From assembly GCA_027451405.1 (NCBI GenBank), contig DAIDJM010000010.1, positions 1 through 34,766 of the forward strand: DNA of 34,766 nucleotides. The letters run 5' to 3'. Every line of letters begins with the position of its first letter. The stretch's first letter is position 1. Below are positions 33,625-34,766 of this stretch, piece by piece. This stretch comes from Acetobacteraceae bacterium. Lineage in GTDB: Bacteria; Pseudomonadota; Alphaproteobacteria; Acetobacterales; Acetobacteraceae. The notes beneath the pieces were generated by a model. That model was not told the DNA's origin, made no database searches, and saw only the letters and a program-made list of their open reading frames with translations. The translations under genes and the position numbers were made by a program.

Positions 33625-33708
33625 GTTCCTTCTTGAAAAAGAAGAAAAGGCCTTTCCTGCATAAAACGAGGCGGTTCAACCGCCCCGTCCCATTCGGATA
33701 AAGTCTTT
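33625..33708. repeat. Type C repeat, copy 3 (left part, interrupted)
   Basis: GTTCCTTCTTGAAAAAGAAG resembles the first hairpin of copies 1 and 2, and the block ends ATAAAGTCTTT. It is then broken by the IS1595 inverted repeat. The part after the IS (AAAGTTTTGAGTCC, CTTTTTCTTC at 34448-34472) resembles the last hairpin of the intact copies. Confidence 0.5.
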
Positions 33709-33747
33709 GGCGCTGTCCCAGATCCGGGTCGGATCTAGGATGCCCGG

Positions 33748-34193
33748 ATGCGGTTACCTCGTTGTTGGCTCGAGGAAAAGCAGCAAGAGCGGCTCGCCGA
33801 GTTTTTCGTCGCTCGTTGTACGGCCAGAACGGCTTCCGATTTGTGTGGCCTCAATCGCAAGACGGACGCCTATTGCTACCACCGGCTTCGCCAGCTCATC
33901 GCCGACAACCTGGCTCAGGAAGCGCCCTTCACTGGCGAAATCGAGATCGACGAAAGCTATTTTGGCGGCCATCGCAAGGGCAAGCGCGGTCGCGGCGCCG
34001 CAAGAGGAAACCGGCAACCATATCAATGGGCATAGAGAAGTTCTGGAGCCACGCGAAGCGCACGCTCCGGTGCTACAACGGAACCCCGCGCGCGCACTTC
34101 CACCTGTTCCTCAAAGAAGCGGAGTTCCGCTTCAATTACGGCACGCCACTTGAGCAATTGCGGCGCTTGCGCCGCTGGTCGCGCCGAACGTGA
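33748..34193 (+). pseudogene. IS1595-family transposase, internally deleted and frameshifted
   Basis: The first part, from ATG at 33748, reads MRLPRCWLEEKQQERLAEFF, FVARCTARTASDLCGLNRKT and GEIEIDESYFGGHRKGKRGR, the typical N-terminal half of IS1016/ISXO2 transposases with the first catalytic Asp region (DESYFGG). The frame then stops at about 34035. The C-terminal half resumes in another frame: GIEKFWSHAKRTLRCYNGTP, RAHFHLFLKEAEFRFNYGTP, ending at 34193. The usual centre (second catalytic Asp) is missing between KGKRGRGAA and NHING, and an extra G near 34028 shifts the frame. It cannot make an active enzyme. Confidence 0.88.
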
Positions 34194-34237
34194 TCGCGTG
34201 CATTACCGGCTCGATTAGCCTGGCCGTGTGCTCGGCG

Positions 34238-34291
34238 CCGTAAAGGCCGCTTCGCGCCGCCTTCGACGGTGGCCTGCGGCCAGCCTTGACC
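34238..34291 (-). repeat. Type B structured repeat, copy 3 (core only, inverted)
   Basis: Read on the minus strand, GGTCAAGGCTGGCCGCAGGC and then CGAAGGCGGCGCGAAGCGGC match the inner part of the repeats at 9111 and 9981. The outer 18-base arms are not preserved. It lies inside the decayed IS1595 element. Confidence 0.7.
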
Positions 34292-34447
34292 GCGCCTGCG
34301 CGCGCGGCCGTGCAGTGGATTGGCCGGGGCGAAGAAGCGGCGCTTCAACCAAACAAAGAAACGCGCGCAGCTCCGCAGACGAACCACCCGCGGTTCCCAA
34401 CGCTGATGCGAGCCCGTAAGATAGCCTAGCGGACCTGGGACAGCCCC

Positions 34448-34549
34448 AAAGTTTTGAGTCCTTTTTCTTCAATTTTTTTGTGGAAAGTTTTCATGGGTTG
34501 CAGAGCATCGGGAGGATCCTTCTGATGGAAGCCCAGAGGATAAAGCTCA
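34448..34549. other. Short AT-rich stretch between two IS elements
   Basis: It holds the presumed right part of a type C repeat (to about 34480), then CATCGGGAGGATCC...TTCTGATG (34508-34529), an imperfect 22-base palindrome centred on GGATCC. No gene is seen. Confidence 0.45.
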
Positions 34550-34766
34550 GATCGTGTCCCCTGTGTGGTGTAGGAGCGGGGTTGCTGGGCAGCGCTGAGC
34601 TGCCTGTCAGGCTGCCAGGGCTGGCAAGCTGACGAGCGGATCATCGCTGAGCGGCGCGATGGTTTGCAGGGCCATGTAGCGGGCGCGCTGCACGGCCCAT
34701 TCATCGTGTTGCTCGAGCAAGAGCGCACCGATGAGCCGGGTGACAGCGGCCTCGTTCGGGAAGCTG
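34550..34766 (-). mobile_element. IS256-family element, one end
   Basis: GATCGTGTCCCCTGTGTGGTGTAG at 34550-34573 looks like a terminal inverted repeat of IS256-family elements. The transposase 3' end follows. The other end lies beyond the window, so the boundary is approximate and the second repeat cannot be checked. Confidence 0.65.
34607..34766 (-). CDS. IS256-family (mutator-type) transposase, C-terminal fragment
   Basis: The minus-strand frame entering from the window edge reads [20 protein letters not shown], then [20 protein letters not shown] and [12 protein letters not shown] before TGA at 34607. 'FPNExAxxRLxGAxLxExxDEWxxxRRYM' is the highly conserved C-terminus of IS256-family transposases. 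Only 52 residues are inside the window, so whether the gene is intact cannot be told. It cuts and joins DNA at the ends of its own element. Confidence 0.85.
   Translation of the reverse strand, partial: SFPNEAAVTRLIGALLLEQHDEWAVQRARYMALQTIAPLSDDPLVSLPALAA

Larger units (their letters stand above)
33709..34447 (+). mobile_element. IS1595-family (ISXO2/IS1016-like) element, decayed
   Basis: The left end GGCGCTGTCCCAGATCC (33709-33725) and the right end GGACCTGGGACAGCCCC (34431-34447) are inverted repeats matching at 15 of 17 positions. They enclose a broken transposase gene and about 240 further bases that include a type B repeat. Flanking octamers AAGTCTTT and AAAGTTTT are similar but not identical, so the target duplication is lost or diverged. 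Confidence 0.8.

Noticed and set aside
34215-34472. Minus-strand frames of 80-85 codons after the IS1595 transposase
   Set aside because: They run over the type B repeat and IS end, with no ribosome binding site and no recognisable protein.

Overview
The window looks like the chromosome of a high-GC alphaproteobacterium, most probably an acetic-acid-bacteria relative (Acetobacteraceae, Rhodospirillales). The evidence is the gene order, not a database search. There is a split pntAA-pntAB-pntB transhydrogenase. A prmC-DUF4167 pair is present. The block bamE <> CBP3 chaperone-DUF177-rpmF-plsX-fabH-ihfA-merR-tRNA-Pro is a classic alphaproteobacterial arrangement. A crtI-crtB pair preceded by a PpsR/CrtJ-type site (TGT-N12-ACA) suggests carotenoid synthesis in a phototrophic or formerly phototrophic lineage.

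Layout. 1-2219: proton-translocating transhydrogenase operon (5' end cut by the window edge). 2221-2393: two inverted copies of a GC-rich hairpin repeat (type A) between convergent genes. 2395-3851: DUF4167 protein and PrmC on the minus strand, with prmC divergent from lepA (3875-5680). 5681-9335: an islet of visibly lower GC with one 1021-codon gene (5896-8961). It joins a nucleoside-phosphorylase-like domain to a STAND/NACHT-like region whose P-loop is unrecognisable; it is the best candidate here for an undescribed defence protein. 9111-10126: two ~147 bp direct repeats (type B), each containing a long palindrome that could fold into a branched cruciform, bracketing an unrecognised conserved-looking gene (9336-9827). 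10127-11067: mostly gene-poor. 11051-11619: an unknown gene behind a promoter whose spacer is a perfect GTTC-N7-GTTC LexA box. 11673-11786: a type C repeat made of nested hairpins. 11794-13662: a membrane diguanylate cyclase followed by a catalytically dead GGDEF paralogue. 13732-14976: ferredoxin-reductase-like flavoprotein. 15000-19532: tRNA-Pro(GGG) and the lipid/ribosome/IHF operon, with bamE divergent at 19677.

20285-24715: an amidinotransferase/DDAH-like hydrolase, a DUF1003 membrane protein, an unknown one-helix membrane protein overlapping a SABATH-like carboxyl methyltransferase (a family best known from plants), and a DUF155/RMND1-like tail-anchored protein. 24771-27400: carotenoid operon crtI-crtB plus an overlapping 33-residue membrane microprotein. 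27563-31229: secreted beta-propeller protein and a large-subunit catalase. 31422-33620: ClC-type chloride channel with CBS domains, divergent from a MarR-family regulator. 33709-34766: a decayed IS1595 (ISXO2/IS1016-like) element with recognisable inverted repeats and a third type B repeat inside it, then the 3' end of an IS256-family transposase running off the window.

The window is therefore ordinary core genome interrupted by small accessory pockets, and short structured repeats lie close to several of those pockets. GC statements rest on hand counts of a few 60-base lines, not on a whole-window calculation. Family assignments rest on motifs read by eye.
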